64,000 bases of DNA from Neurospora tetrasperma FGSC 2508. Taxonomy: Eukaryota > Ascomycota > Sordariomycetes > Sordariales > Sordariaceae. Every line of letters begins with the position of its first letter. Within the stretch, counting starts at the first letter, position 1. The stretch spans positions 3,971,099-4,035,098 of the forward strand of contig NW_009799100.1 in NCBI RefSeq assembly GCF_000213175.1, given 5' to 3'. The notes beneath the pieces are model-generated. The model ran no database searches. It had not been told where the DNA came from and saw only the letters and a program-made list of their open reading frames with translations. Shown piece after piece: positions 46,577-57,403 of the stretch. Made by a program: the position numbers and the translations under genes.

Positions 46577-48727
46577 AAACATATTCGGAACCCATCAATA
46601 TCTTCTCACAAGTAAGTCAGCCCTGATGCAAATGTAAAGCTGACTATTTCTTCAGGAGGGACCCCCAGAAATATCTATCCGCACGACCACTTGCAGGTAA
46701 GTCAGCCCCCCTCCAGTTCAAACCTGGCTATCCATTCACTAGGTAAACAACCACACCCACGGAATTTCTCCGGATAAAGCTCACAAAGCTTCGATGGGTC
46801 ATGCTTCCCCAATATAGAACTTCACAGGTAAGTCACTCCTCCCTAATTCCATGCTGACTACGCATCCGTAGGCCGCTCTGTACGAAAGCATTCTTCACAG
46901 GTAAGTCAACCACTCCCTTGACTAGATGCTAACAGCCTTTCCACAGGATTAACTCCCCAAGGCGAAAATAACAGGTAAGTGAGTTCCCTCCCAAGTCCGA
47001 AGCTAAATCTTTCTTTTAGGCCGAAGCACAACCCACATGAACAAGCCTGTCACCTTTCAGGTGAGTGAAGAATCCTATCTCTGGCAGGCTGACAAAGTTT
47101 CTGTAGAACAATCTCTGTGAGGTAGCTCATTCTAGATAAGTCAATCCCGCCCCTTAACCTGAGAACGCACTACCTGCTTGACAGAAAACAATTCTCCGGC
47201 AACATATCAGGTAAGTTAACTTCCCACTAGCTTGACAGCTGACTCTAACTAGGTCAGAGCCCATCCCGTCCACTTCTAGAAAGACCAAGGCAATATTCCA
47301 GGTAAGTCGAGTCAGCCCCAGATTACAGCTGACTCCTTCTAGGTCGGGCTACATCCTACTGTAGTAGACGGATAATCATTTCTCAGGTGAGTCAAATACC
47401 CCTCTCTTTGAAGGCTGACAACTTTGTAGAACGAGTCCGATGCCAGGTCCCTGTCCACAGACCGAATCTCGGGTGTTCCCTCCTTTTTTTGCAAGTGTAC
47501 CCGCCCCCTTGTCAGAGGTAAGTCAATCTCCCTGTTAAAGTTTACTAACTGCCATAGAGCGAAAGCGACTTCGCCCTCCATGACCCGACCCCGACTTCGA
47601 TCCCCGATCTGACATCATTCCCATCCTATATTGGCCAAGATGCCATTGGATGTCCGATTTCCAGGTAAGCTTTCTTTCATTGTCATAAACTTACTCTTCT
47701 TCCTTAGGTCTACCTAATCACTTGAAAGTCACTCCGTTAGAGCAACAAGGTGAGTCAGTTCCCCTTTCTAGAATGATGCAAAAGTAACGATTGGGAGAAC
47801 AGGAGCTAGCAAAGGCCTATGCTAATACAAATACAATACTTCATGGCCAAGTCCACCTCCCCTCTCCATGAAAAGTTGACAGAGCACTTGACAGAGCCCG
47901 ATCGAAGTTGAGCCACTAAGAAGTTGTCTTACAGATGAGTTATTCTCTCACCACGTTGACAAACTGACTACTATTTCTATGACGAAGACACTCAACAGTA
48001 CTAGCCTACGGTATGTTCCTTACATTTCAAAGCTAACGATTAGCTCTTATAGGTCGAACAGACCGTGTCATGGATTCATCAGTAAGTCTAAACCCCCCAT
48101 AATAGAAACGCTTAATCCTTTCTAGACTGAAATGAACTAGTGACAGTTCACCTCAAGGTAAGGCCCCCAACTTTGCGTAGTAAACTAACCACTAGAATAC
48201 ACACTTGACTATTTACAATTCGCACCCTTCTTTTCCTATCACCCAGTAGATTTGGAGGTAAGGCTCTCTCCTCCCCTTTAGCAAGCTAACCACCAGAATA
48301 CCTACCACCCACTGGCCCCAAGTACGAAAGCGATCACAGGTAAGCCAAGCCTTGTATCCAATGGGCCACTGATAAGCTGCTAAGCAACAGGTCGATGGAA
48401 AACCTTGGCAACAACTCCTCCGCGAGGATGTAAGTCATCCTTTCTCCTCCTTCTTCTTCCCTCTCTCCCCTCCCTCCCTCGTCTTCTCCTTCGTCTCACT
48501 TCATTTACCATCTCTGTTCCAGAAGCTGCACTCATTCAGAGGTACTGACAGGTCAACACACCCCATCATCTCTAGGTTACTACCTCTACGAATCCAAATC
48601 TATGACGCCGCTGTACCGACAGGCTGGATACTCCCAAATTGCCGCCGCCGCCACCAGCAGCAGCAGCAACAGCATTGACAGGTCAGTACGCAGTAGTCAA
48701 TGTCAAGATTACCCGGACATCCAATAG
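46577..48727 (+). other. array of about 19 intron-like modules (mini-introns and tiny exons)
   Basis: Nineteen successive segments each have donor, branch site and acceptor. They are 46612-46655, 46697-46742, 46828-46871, 46901-46946, 46975-47019, 47061-47106, 47211-47252, 47302-47342, 47387-47429, 47518-47557, 47665-47707, 47750-47802, 48011-48052, 48082-48125, 48158-48195, 48258-48296, 48340-48390, 48430-48522 and 48682-48727. Typical content is GTAAGTCA, a C/T-rich stretch, GCTGAC or GCTAAC, then YAG. Most are 38-46 nt. Pieces between them run from 26 to over 100 nt and often end in YYCAG directly against the next GTAAGT. Donors tend to be 70-100 nt apart. Degenerate donors in register (ATAAGT at 47136, GCCAAGT at 47846, ATGAGT at 47935) suggest lost members. 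Joined exons give only partial open frames, so coding is not established. Strand is set by the splice signals. Confidence 0.75.
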
Positions 48728-50148
48728 TTCGAACCCAAGCCAAGTGGCTTGGCCTTGAATGGTTCATGTTGGGTATTCTACTGGATTACTCAATTTGGTT
48801 GGCTCTTCGTTTCTTTTCCCTAGATGTATTTCTCCTTTTCTTTCTCTCTTTCTCTCTATTCCTTTTTCTATTCTTATTCTTTTATTTTATTTCTCTTTTT
48901 TACCCTCACCCTTCCCGTTGGGCTTCATATGCAAGCTCATTCATCTCTTCCTACCACCGCCACCCACTTCCTATTCTATTCTTTGTTTCTTTGTTTTGCT
49001 AGGCAAAAAGTGCCTGTTCTATTTTGTCTGCTCCCCCTAATCTCCTTTGTGTCCTCGTGAGACAAGTGCCTCCAAGTTCTCACCCCTCGAGGCCCCATTG
49101 TCCAAACCTCAGATCAAGCGGACTTGACGCCCCCGTGCCTTCCTTCAAGATACTCTCTGCCTTCGTGTGGGCTATTCTTTGAATCAAGTGAATTCAACAA
49201 TTCATTACTTGCTTGATTTGCGTTTTGTTCGCTGATCGTTATGCATCCTCAATGCGTGGTTATGACGTTTGAGCTGCGTTGGGATTAGTTCTACATGGGC
49301 TGCCATGGTGGAGGCAGGGAATAAACCAACATTGTGGACGAGCTGAACTTTCTCCACACGCGTTTTCTTCAGCCATCATTGAACCACAGGTAAATAAATG
49401 CCTTGCTTGAGGATGTTGTACCATTTCAATTGTTTTTCTGCTTCTAAATGTGATATGCAGAGTGGGGAGTCGTTTCCTCGAAACGTCTATATGGTTTGGC
49501 CTTGCCGTAATGGTTGTGGTATACATGCTTCCATACCATGCCTTCTCTCTCTTTTCCCCTTCCTCCCTTCGATGATGAATGGTACATATCGACGTCCACC
49601 CAGAATGGTATCTAACCCAACCACAGAAACCCAAAGCAAAAGACAGGCAAGACCAATCTTTCTAATTCAAACCCGTTCATCCATCAACCGAGCCACACAA
49701 CCATAACCGCACTCAATGTCGGCTGGCGGGGCCCCCGGCTCAAGAATCGAAACCACCCATCCCAAATGTAAGATACCGGAACGCCGCCCGCTGATATATG
49801 ACGACCAAAATCCCAGGCCGGACCCGATTCAGCCCAGGAAATAACTTTTTGAAAGACTCGAGAAAAACAAAATTATGATCGTAGCCTCCCCTTTCTTTCT
49901 TTTCCTTCTATCCGTCATCCTAAACCCAAATGACCTCTTTGCAATAATACCCCCTTTTGAAGCCAAGAAAAACAGGAAACCGTAACATAATCACCAGGAA
50001 TGTCATGATGCAAACTTCCTTGCAGCGTTAAGGGGGTATCATAAAAGTCATTCCCAACCCAAAAAAAAAAAGAGGAGGCCGTGATCAATGAGATAAGAAA
50101 AAGAAAACACGGCAAGAGAAAAAGAGGATGCGGGAGGGACTACCTGCT
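48728..50148. other. interval right of the array
   Basis: A CT-rich tract lies at about 48815-48905. No gene was recognised. The right end is the 3' flank of the PPR gene. Confidence 0.4.
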
Positions 50149-53100
50149 TCACGCAGAAGCCTCCTCAGCATTGCCGCCACCAAGCAACTCCAGCACCTTG
50201 TTAACAACAGCACTGGGGTACCCCCGACCGAGCATCTCGCTCACGACACCCTTGGCACTCTCACGCTCCTCAACAGCAAGGAACGCGCGAGTCATGGCCT
50301 CGTAAGTGCTAGGCTCCCTCTTCTCGCGACCAACGGCCGCATAAATCTCCTTAGCCTTAGCGATGTTCTTGTCAGCGGCCCACCCGTGGATGAGGGTATT
50401 GGCAATGTACGGAGTCATCTCGATGCGCCTAGCGCGCATCTCGGCGAGCATGGGCTCTGTGCCGGTGATGTGGTGGTTGGCGACCATGGCCTCGAATAGA
50501 GCCTGGAAGAGACAAGGGGATGGAGCGATGGAGACGTCGTTGATGACCGAGTCAAACACCTTGCGGGCGCCTTCCATGTCGTGTAGGACGCAGCCGCGGG
50601 CGTGGATGAGGGAAGCGTAGTGAACGGGCTCGGGATGCTGGCCAGAGGCGCGGATCATGTCGAGGACGGATTCAGCGGCGGTCATGTCAACGGGGTCGAG
50701 GGTGGCGTGGGTGTCGATGAGGAGCTTGAAGGTGTGCGAGGTGGGGGAGATGCCTTTGGCCTTCATGCGCTCGAAGTACTCGAGGACCTTGGTCTTGTCG
50801 CGTTTGGTGGTCAGGAAGAACTGCATCATGCTGTTGTAAGGGGCGGGGCGGGCCTTGTAGTTGGGCATGGCCTCCATCTCGTCGAAAAGCTCCTCGGCAA
50901 ACTTCTCGTCGCTGACGCGGCAGAGAGCGTTGACAATGGTTCCGTAGGTGACCGAGGTAGGCTTGATACCCATCTTGCGCATCTCGTTAAAGTAGAAGAG
51001 GCAGTCATCGATGCGACGAGCCTTGCCGAGCTTGCCGATAAGCGCATTGTAGAGGAATGAGCTAGGCTCGACACCCTCAATCTTGGCCCTGTGGAAGATC
51101 TTGACAGCTTCAGAAGCCTCATCGAAAGTCTTGGTGGACTCTTTCAGGGTAGTGATGTAGAGACCAAAGGTGTTGGCAGAGGGAGTAGAGCCCATGGCGA
51201 GCAGCTCTTGGTGGTACTGCTCGGCCCCGACCCTGTCACCCAAGGTGAGGCAGGCACCAACCATGGCATCCAGAATCGAAGACCAACCGTAACGAACGAC
51301 AGCATACTGAGGGAGAAGCGGGACGTCAGTGCGGGCCATGGCGAGGATATCGAAACAAAGATCCATGTTGCCGTCACGGGCAGCGGCGGAGATAAGCTTG
51401 GCATAGGTGACGTAGCGAGGATGGCGACCAACGCGGCGCATGTTCCGGAAGCGAGTGAGAGCATCATTCAACTTGGGGCCCTTGCGACCATTGCTTTCAA
51501 GGTCCTCAGAGATGAGCGCGGAACCCTTGAAGTCGGTGCTGTGGGCATAGGGGTCGAAGGTATCCTCGAAAGCAGACGCAGTCGGGGTAGCCGGGTGCGG
51601 GGAAGCGGGGAAAGACTGAGGAGCGTACGAAGCAGGCGAGGGAAGCAAACGGGGGTCAGTGACACCACGGGCGGCCATGAATCCGTGAATGAATTCGGCA
51701 GCCTCCTCGATCTCATCAGTCACTTGCGGCTTGGTCTCGGTGGTAGCACTCGCGCGAATGCGGTGGAACATGTGCTCAGCTTCAGTCAAGCCTTCGACAA
51801 CCTGGCCGGAGCCAATGAGAGCGATAGCAAACATGGCGGTGGGCTCAATGAAAGACGAAGTGGCCTTGACCTCGGGATGGCTAAGAGCGGCCCAGTATCT
51901 GGCAGCACTGGCAACATCAGCTTGGCGCACGCTCATGGCAAGCAAAGCAATGGCGGAATTGGCGGCCTCGTCGTGAGAGGCAATGTTGGAGAAGGCAGTG
52001 ATGGCAACGTTCTTATATCCATAATCGGCAGCGGCAGTGGCGACCTGGCCCATGACACGGCCCCTGGCATCCTGTTCCACGCTTTGAGCCCAGCGGAGTG
52101 CTTCCTCATAGATACCGCGGTCGAGGAATCCCTTGACAAAACCACCGCTGATTATGGCGTCCTTGATATCCGCAGCGCTGGCTTCGTACTCCTCGACAAT
52201 CTTCTTGTAGAACTTCATGGCACCCTCAAGCTTGTCGGAGACGACGTAAGCATTGATCACTGCAGCGTAGACCTGAGTGTCGAGGCGATCCTGAAGAGTG
52301 GGCTCGCCGTTGTCGTTGGCAATGGCGAGGTTGCGGTACTCGTTGTAGCACTCGACGGCACTGATTAAATCACCCGCGTTGGCGAATGCCGTGATCATAG
52401 CAGGGAAGGTGGCAGCGAACGGAGTCACCCGGTTCGCCTCCAGATGCTCAAAGAGGTGAAGCATATCCGAGACTCGTCCAGACTGAGCACAAGCAGAGAT
52501 AAGCTGGTGGTAGGTCTCAGAGGAGTAGACGGCCTTGTCAGACTTGACAGAAGACTGGAAAAGCTTCAAGGCCAAGTCCAGACGATCATCCTCGCAAAGA
52601 ATAGCATACTCGAGCTCGTGCGAGGCAAACATGAACTTGCCAGGCTCGTCCATGCCACCGAAGCGGAGACGCTTATCCTGAAGAAGGCTCTTGGAAGCAA
52701 AGACCTCGAGCGAACGAGAGGCAAGCAAACCGACGAGGATGTTGTAGGTATCACTGTCAGGAGACACCTTGCGCTTAAGCATATCAGCGTAGACGTCCAG
52801 GGCCTTGGAGACAATCTCGGATTTCTCCGAGGGGAGGTGGATAGCGGCCATGAGAAGGGCATTGTAGGCGGTTGCAGTAGGCTGGATGTTAGCAAGCAGC
52901 ATGCCCTCGAACACGGCGGGAATCTCGGCATAACGGGCAGCCTCGGAGAGTTTGGTAAGGTGGACGGCGTAGCTGATAGACTGAGCGTCAAGAGGAGGAG
53001 TAGCAATCCGAGCAACGCTGGCAGGGGTGCGCAGGTGGATGGACGGAGTGCGTGATCGGGATCGAATCTCTTCCTCCAGCTTTTCGGCAAGGGCGGGCGA

Positions 53101-53709
53101 TGTGGCCCGAAGGGACTCGAGCTCCTCCTCGACAGCCTCTAGCTGCTTCCGAACCTCGATCTCCTCCTCGATTCTAGCGTTGATGTGAGCGAGGGCGGCC
53201 TCAGCCTCTGGCGGAACGCGGGAGACGCCATCATCAAGTTTGGCAACCCCATCAGCAGCCAAAGCGAGTGTATTTGCGTCTCCCTGGGCGAGGATGGAAG
53301 TGGCGGTAGGCTTCCACTCGATCAGCTTCGGGAACTGGAACTGAACCCATTCCTGATCGTGTTCTTCTCCAGCCTCCTGGGCAGCCTGCGACTTTTGCAG
53401 GTGCTCATAGTAGGCATCCAGAAGACCGGCATTACTGGGGAGGACCGTCGTCTTGTTGTCATGGCGAGGCTCGACGGAACCGCCCGCGTTCAGGTTGCTG
53501 CTGGTGCGGAAGGCATCCTGAAGACCGAGGGTGGAGAGGCGGCCACCCAATCTCGTGCTGCTACGCCGAGCAAAGGATGGCCTGTTCTGAGGGTTTAGAA
53601 CATTGTGATGGGTGGCAGCTACGAATGACTGGGCGTAGCCGTGGGTGAAGGACTTTGAAAATCCGGAGCGGATAACGTTCTGAAAGACGGTCGAGTAGAC
53701 GGAGGGCAT
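50149..53709 (-). CDS. large mitochondrial PPR protein
   Basis: Single exon, 1186 aa. The N-terminus is basic and hydroxylated with no acidic residue for about 60 residues, as for a mitochondrial targeting signal. A Glu-rich coiled coil lies near 178-225. Many degenerate 35-residue pentatricopeptide repeats follow: TAYNALLMAAIHL, DTYNILVGLLAS, ETYHQLISACAQSGRVSDML, NTFGLYITTLKES, FLYNALIGKLGKARRIDDCL, VTYGTIVNALCRVSD, APYNSMMQFFLTT, HTFKLLIDTHATL. PPR proteins bind organellar RNA base by base. Length and repeat layout resemble the fungal PET309/CYA-5 group that controls COX1 mRNA, but I cannot separate this from other large fungal PPR proteins. A long antisense open frame (51091-52368) is a codon-bias shadow. 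Confidence 0.88.
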   Translation of the reverse strand: MPSVYSTVFQNVIRSGFSKSFTHGYAQSFVAATHHNVLNPQNRPSFARRSSTRLGGRLSTLGLQDAFRTSSNLNAGGSVEPRHDNKTTVLPSNAGLLDAYYEHLQKSQAAQEAGEEHDQEWVQFQFPKLIEWKPTATSILAQGDANTLALAADGVAKLDDGVSRVPPEAEAALAHINARIEEEIEVRKQLEAVEEELESLRATSPALAEKLEEEIRSRSRTPSIHLRTPASVARIATPPLDAQSISYAVHLTKLSEAARYAEIPAVFEGMLLANIQPTATAYNALLMAAIHLPSEKSEIVSKALDVYADMLKRKVSPDSDTYNILVGLLASRSLEVFASKSLLQDKRLRFGGMDEPGKFMFASHELEYAILCEDDRLDLALKLFQSSVKSDKAVYSSETYHQLISACAQSGRVSDMLHLFEHLEANRVTPFAATFPAMITAFANAGDLISAVECYNEYRNLAIANDNGEPTLQDRLDTQVYAAVINAYVVSDKLEGAMKFYKKIVEEYEASAADIKDAIISGGFVKGFLDRGIYEEALRWAQSVEQDARGRVMGQVATAAADYGYKNVAITAFSNIASHDEAANSAIALLAMSVRQADVASAARYWAALSHPEVKATSSFIEPTAMFAIALIGSGQVVEGLTEAEHMFHRIRASATTETKPQVTDEIEEAAEFIHGFMAARGVTDPRLLPSPASYAPQSFPASPHPATPTASAFEDTFDPYAHSTDFKGSALISEDLESNGRKGPKLNDALTRFRNMRRVGRHPRYVTYAKLISAAARDGNMDLCFDILAMARTDVPLLPQYAVVRYGWSSILDAMVGACLTLGDRVGAEQYHQELLAMGSTPSANTFGLYITTLKESTKTFDEASEAVKIFHRAKIEGVEPSSFLYNALIGKLGKARRIDDCLFYFNEMRKMGIKPTSVTYGTIVNALCRVSDEKFAEELFDEMEAMPNYKARPAPYNSMMQFFLTTKRDKTKVLEYFERMKAKGISPTSHTFKLLIDTHATLDPVDMTAAESVLDMIRASGQHPEPVHYASLIHARGCVLHDMEGARKVFDSVINDVSIAPSPCLFQALFEAMVANHHITGTEPMLAEMRARRIEMTPYIANTLIHGWAADKNIAKAKEIYAAVGREKREPSTYEAMTRAFLAVEERESAKGVVSEMLGRGYPSAVVNKVLELLGGGNAEEASA

Positions 53710-56700
53710 TTAGGAAACACCTGGGGAGGAGGGGGTCTGTGGCTTAGGCTCAGGGTTAGCATGGGACTGACCATGTTATTTTGTTGTTTGTTGATGTGTA
53801 AATATAAACATTTCCGAGTGTTGGTGGTGTTCAATATTTTTGGTGCAAGATATCTGACTCCCCCCACCCGTTCTCTCGAGGTCCCCCACTTGAGGTCGGC
53901 CGCTCAAAACATCGTGGGGCAACATCATCATGTTTGTGTATTTTGCCGTTGATTTTCAACCACGTAAAGTCGTGTCGTTGGAGAATATCGGAGGCAGGGC
54001 AGGGCAGGCAGGAAGAACGGACGAATGGGTGTGGCCGTCAACTTACAGGGAAAGATTGATGGATGCGCAATTGCAGGTTCATTTGACGACAGTTAAGCCG
54101 TCAAACAAACGCGCGATCTAGGAGTAAATAGGTGCCTCGTAAAGAGATTATCGAGGAAAGCTGTTCAAAGACAAGCAAGATCGAAAAACAAAAAAAAAAA
54201 AGAATGTCTGCGTGCGGTCTGGGAGAAGGGTAGGATGCGTAGTTTATTTGAAGGGTCGGCCCCCGGTAAAGTTGTGGCCCGCTGCCGGGTACAGGACGAT
54301 GCAACTGAAAATGTGGATGATCACTGAGGTAGTGATCGCTTCCTTGTAACTCTATTTTTTTTTTTTTTTTCTTTCTCTTTTTTTTTTTCCTTGCTAGGCC
54401 AGGCGACCATCGATCGACACCCTGGCGGACTCCTGCCCTGCCACCGTTTGCGCGCCGATTTGATTTGATAAACGAAGAGGCAGCCAGGGGTGCAGTGGTT
54501 TAGCGGGTGCCGCTTCGCTGCGGGGGGCTTGATGTCGTCTTTCGTGCTGGAGTCGCTACGCGGGTGGACTCGGGACCAACAGGAGCGAAAATTAGTCAGA
54601 TGCTAACGTTTCTTCCCGCAGCTCCAAAAAAAGGTACCTCTGACTTGGAGATATGTCCCGCAGTACTTGGAGTAATGGCTGAGTTTATACGGAAATACGA
54701 GTTGTCTTGTCAGTCACCGATGCTGTACTCGGTACCTGACCTCGACCAGGCAGCCTTCTGAGGACCTCAACAGTGCACGTTGAAGTTGAGCCTTCTCAAC
54801 CAACTTGACAGCTTGATTGCTTCGCGTCAATAGTGTAGACTGTCAGAAGAATATCGATCCTCTACGTCAGAACGTGATGGAGTAGTAGTATAGAGTCGGA
54901 TAGGATTGGCTCCGAGGCAACAATACTGTACCAAAAAAAGCTACATACACTACACTACGTATACCATCGGCTCGGAGGCGTTGAACCTCACAAGAGAACA
55001 GCTTGGCTTCAACTGCTTCGAGCCTTCGACATCGGTGGATCTTGACTCATGTTCCAGATCCAGACGACCTCCTTGCTGCGACTCCATTCTGTCATGGCGA
55101 TGCGTATCTACACTACGGCGTAGCAGTGTCAACGCCTACGACACGCGTCCATTGTTGCTTTCTGCGGCTGTGCGCCAACCGCCAACTGCCATGGTATCTT
55201 CCACCGCCAAGCGATATTCTTCCTGCCACTCTTTTCCGCTCTTCTAAACCGGTCGAATGCAGTCCGGAAGATTCGCTTCCTTCTCGATAATACCTATCAA
55301 TCGCTTCTCGATCCCAGTCAACCACCAGCTGCTGGTGGATTACGCATTGAAGGGTACGCTAGTGTAGGCTGTGGATGGACGGAATCCTCGGTCGCTGTCG
55401 CGGGTGGGTGGCGGCTCTGAAAGTGGATGCAAATGCGCCCCCGCGAGAATGGAATGCGAGAGTGAAGAGAAGAAACCGGCAGCAGTTGGGCAGTCTCTTT
55501 CGATAGGACGCTAACAGGGTTGGGGTCATTTGGCCGTGCTTCTTCTGCAAAAGAAGGTCTTTTTGCATTAGTCCCTTGCAGCAAGCGACTTTCCCCAGGT
55601 TTTGGGTCCACCACTGCCTGGGATCTGTCATTTGTCAATCTTCCAACATCCCTGAAAGCGGTCACTGGAAGCTTCAACGCCTTTTTGTTTTACACTCACT
55701 ACACTACAATTGGGATTGCGACATTTGCAAACTTTTTTTTCTTCCTTTGCTTTCTGGAACTGTTGATGCTACTCAGCCGCAATGACACATTTACTTGTTG
55801 GGGCTAGAGTGTCCAAATGTTCCAAGGTGTGAGGAGAAGAGCGGACATAAGGAATTCTTAACCCCAACAGTTGCCCAATTTCCTGGGTGCTTTATGTATC
55901 TTGTTGGTTTCCTTTTCCCCCAACTTTGGAAAAGTAGATGCACCACTCAGACAATTTACAGTTGAAATGTAACCACACCGTGTTGACACTTGACCAGTTC
56001 CTTGATCCTTCGCTTATCAGATCCGATCATCACCATCTTGAAGAGGAAAGCGGTGACATGGTGGCCGTTCACGGGAAGTGCCTGGTTGGTCCTGGGATCG
56101 TGAAAGAGTCACATGTGCATCTGACAGCATCTGCGACGAGAATTTGCCGCTTCGATTCGGACTTTGCAAACATCCCGTCCGAGCCGCACTTCAACATCCA
56201 AGCACCCTTGTCGCCATGCCAATAAGGTTCTCATGGAACTTCATGTCATTAAAAAAGGTACCCGTCCTCCAACGAGTTCCTCCGAGGTCACACTGACGAC
56301 CAGAGGATCCCCACCCCCTTCCATCAAGTGGATCTCCGTATTCCCAACCAGGTCCTACCTCCTTTCTCCGGCGTCCGTTCCGGTTATCACCGAAGCCGCT
56401 CGGAGCAGCGGAGCCGGATCAAGGCCGAGAGCTTGACTTCTTTGGGACGTTATTAGTGTCGGACCCAAGGGGTCTTTGGAGATCCTAGATGCTAAAAAAA
56501 TCCACACTCGCATTGAGGCATTTCCCTAAATTCCCTGGCAGCGAGTCAACCATCAAATGGCAAGTTCAGGCCGATATCTGGACCAACAAACATACCACGA
56601 ATCAGAAACAGCTACGTCGGACAACTTGATCTTGATTACTCTCTGGCGTCTGTTCACGTTTATTGTTATATGGTATATAATCTTCCCTTCTGTCATTCTC

Positions 56701-57403
56701 TGCATGCTGGTGATGATATCCTGTTCTTAACTTGTTTCCCTCTACATCTCATAAACGCCAATTTGGTGAACACGAACATCACATGCTTGACGGCCTGCAA
56801 TAACCGCTATGGATCCAAACTTGGGTTGCAACCAAGAGGTTGGCGATGAATGAGATGACAGGATGCACTATACCTAATCCCTACCTCGAGCTCTAATCAA
56901 TCACTCAAGTTTGGCCGGCCTAATTTCATGTGTCCCGAATATAGATCTTGCTCTTCAAAACACACATGTCACACTATGTATTCACTTCCTGCTATGCCAA
57001 AAGCAATAACGGTCGCACCTCCTCAGTTACGTGCCAAACAGTTCGTGATGTTGATGTTTACACGCGGAAGGGGCTCACCACACAATCGCCCCGCATTGTC
57101 GGTGATATCGACCCCACCTGAACTTAAGCTCTCCTGAATGGCTCTTCATTCGAGATTCACCACTGCAACAACTTACCATTGTGCCTGACCATCATCCCAA
57201 TCAACAACTTCCACTTGGCACATCCAACAACACATCCTTGTGAGCCTTCTTGGTAATAATTTACGTGTATTTCATCTCCAGTTGTTGTTACACCACCACA
57301 ACCTTGCACCATCGCATCGTCAACGCCAAGATTGAACCCCCTTTCCGCCCCTCACTTGCTCTCTCAACAAACACCAAAGACAGTCATCTGCATAGACACA
57401 AAT
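53710..57403. promoter_or_regulatory. long divergent interval between the PPR and ERG8 genes
   Basis: Contains both promoters. T-rich tracts lie at 54354-54391. Several 60-120 aa frames on both strands lack domain, composition or splice support. No tRNA or 5S rRNA was recognised. Confidence 0.4.

Noticed and set aside
46577-48727. snoRNA host gene or telomerase RNA as explanation of the array
   Set aside because: The introns are too short to hold box C/D snoRNAs and no paired C/D boxes were seen. No telomere-repeat template was found.
48724-48745. AGTTCGAACCC as a tRNA B box
   Set aside because: No matching A box, acceptor stem or anticodon arm upstream.
51091-52368. 425-codon plus-strand frame opposite the PPR gene
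   Set aside because: Codon-bias shadow of the minus-strand gene; no domain or leader.
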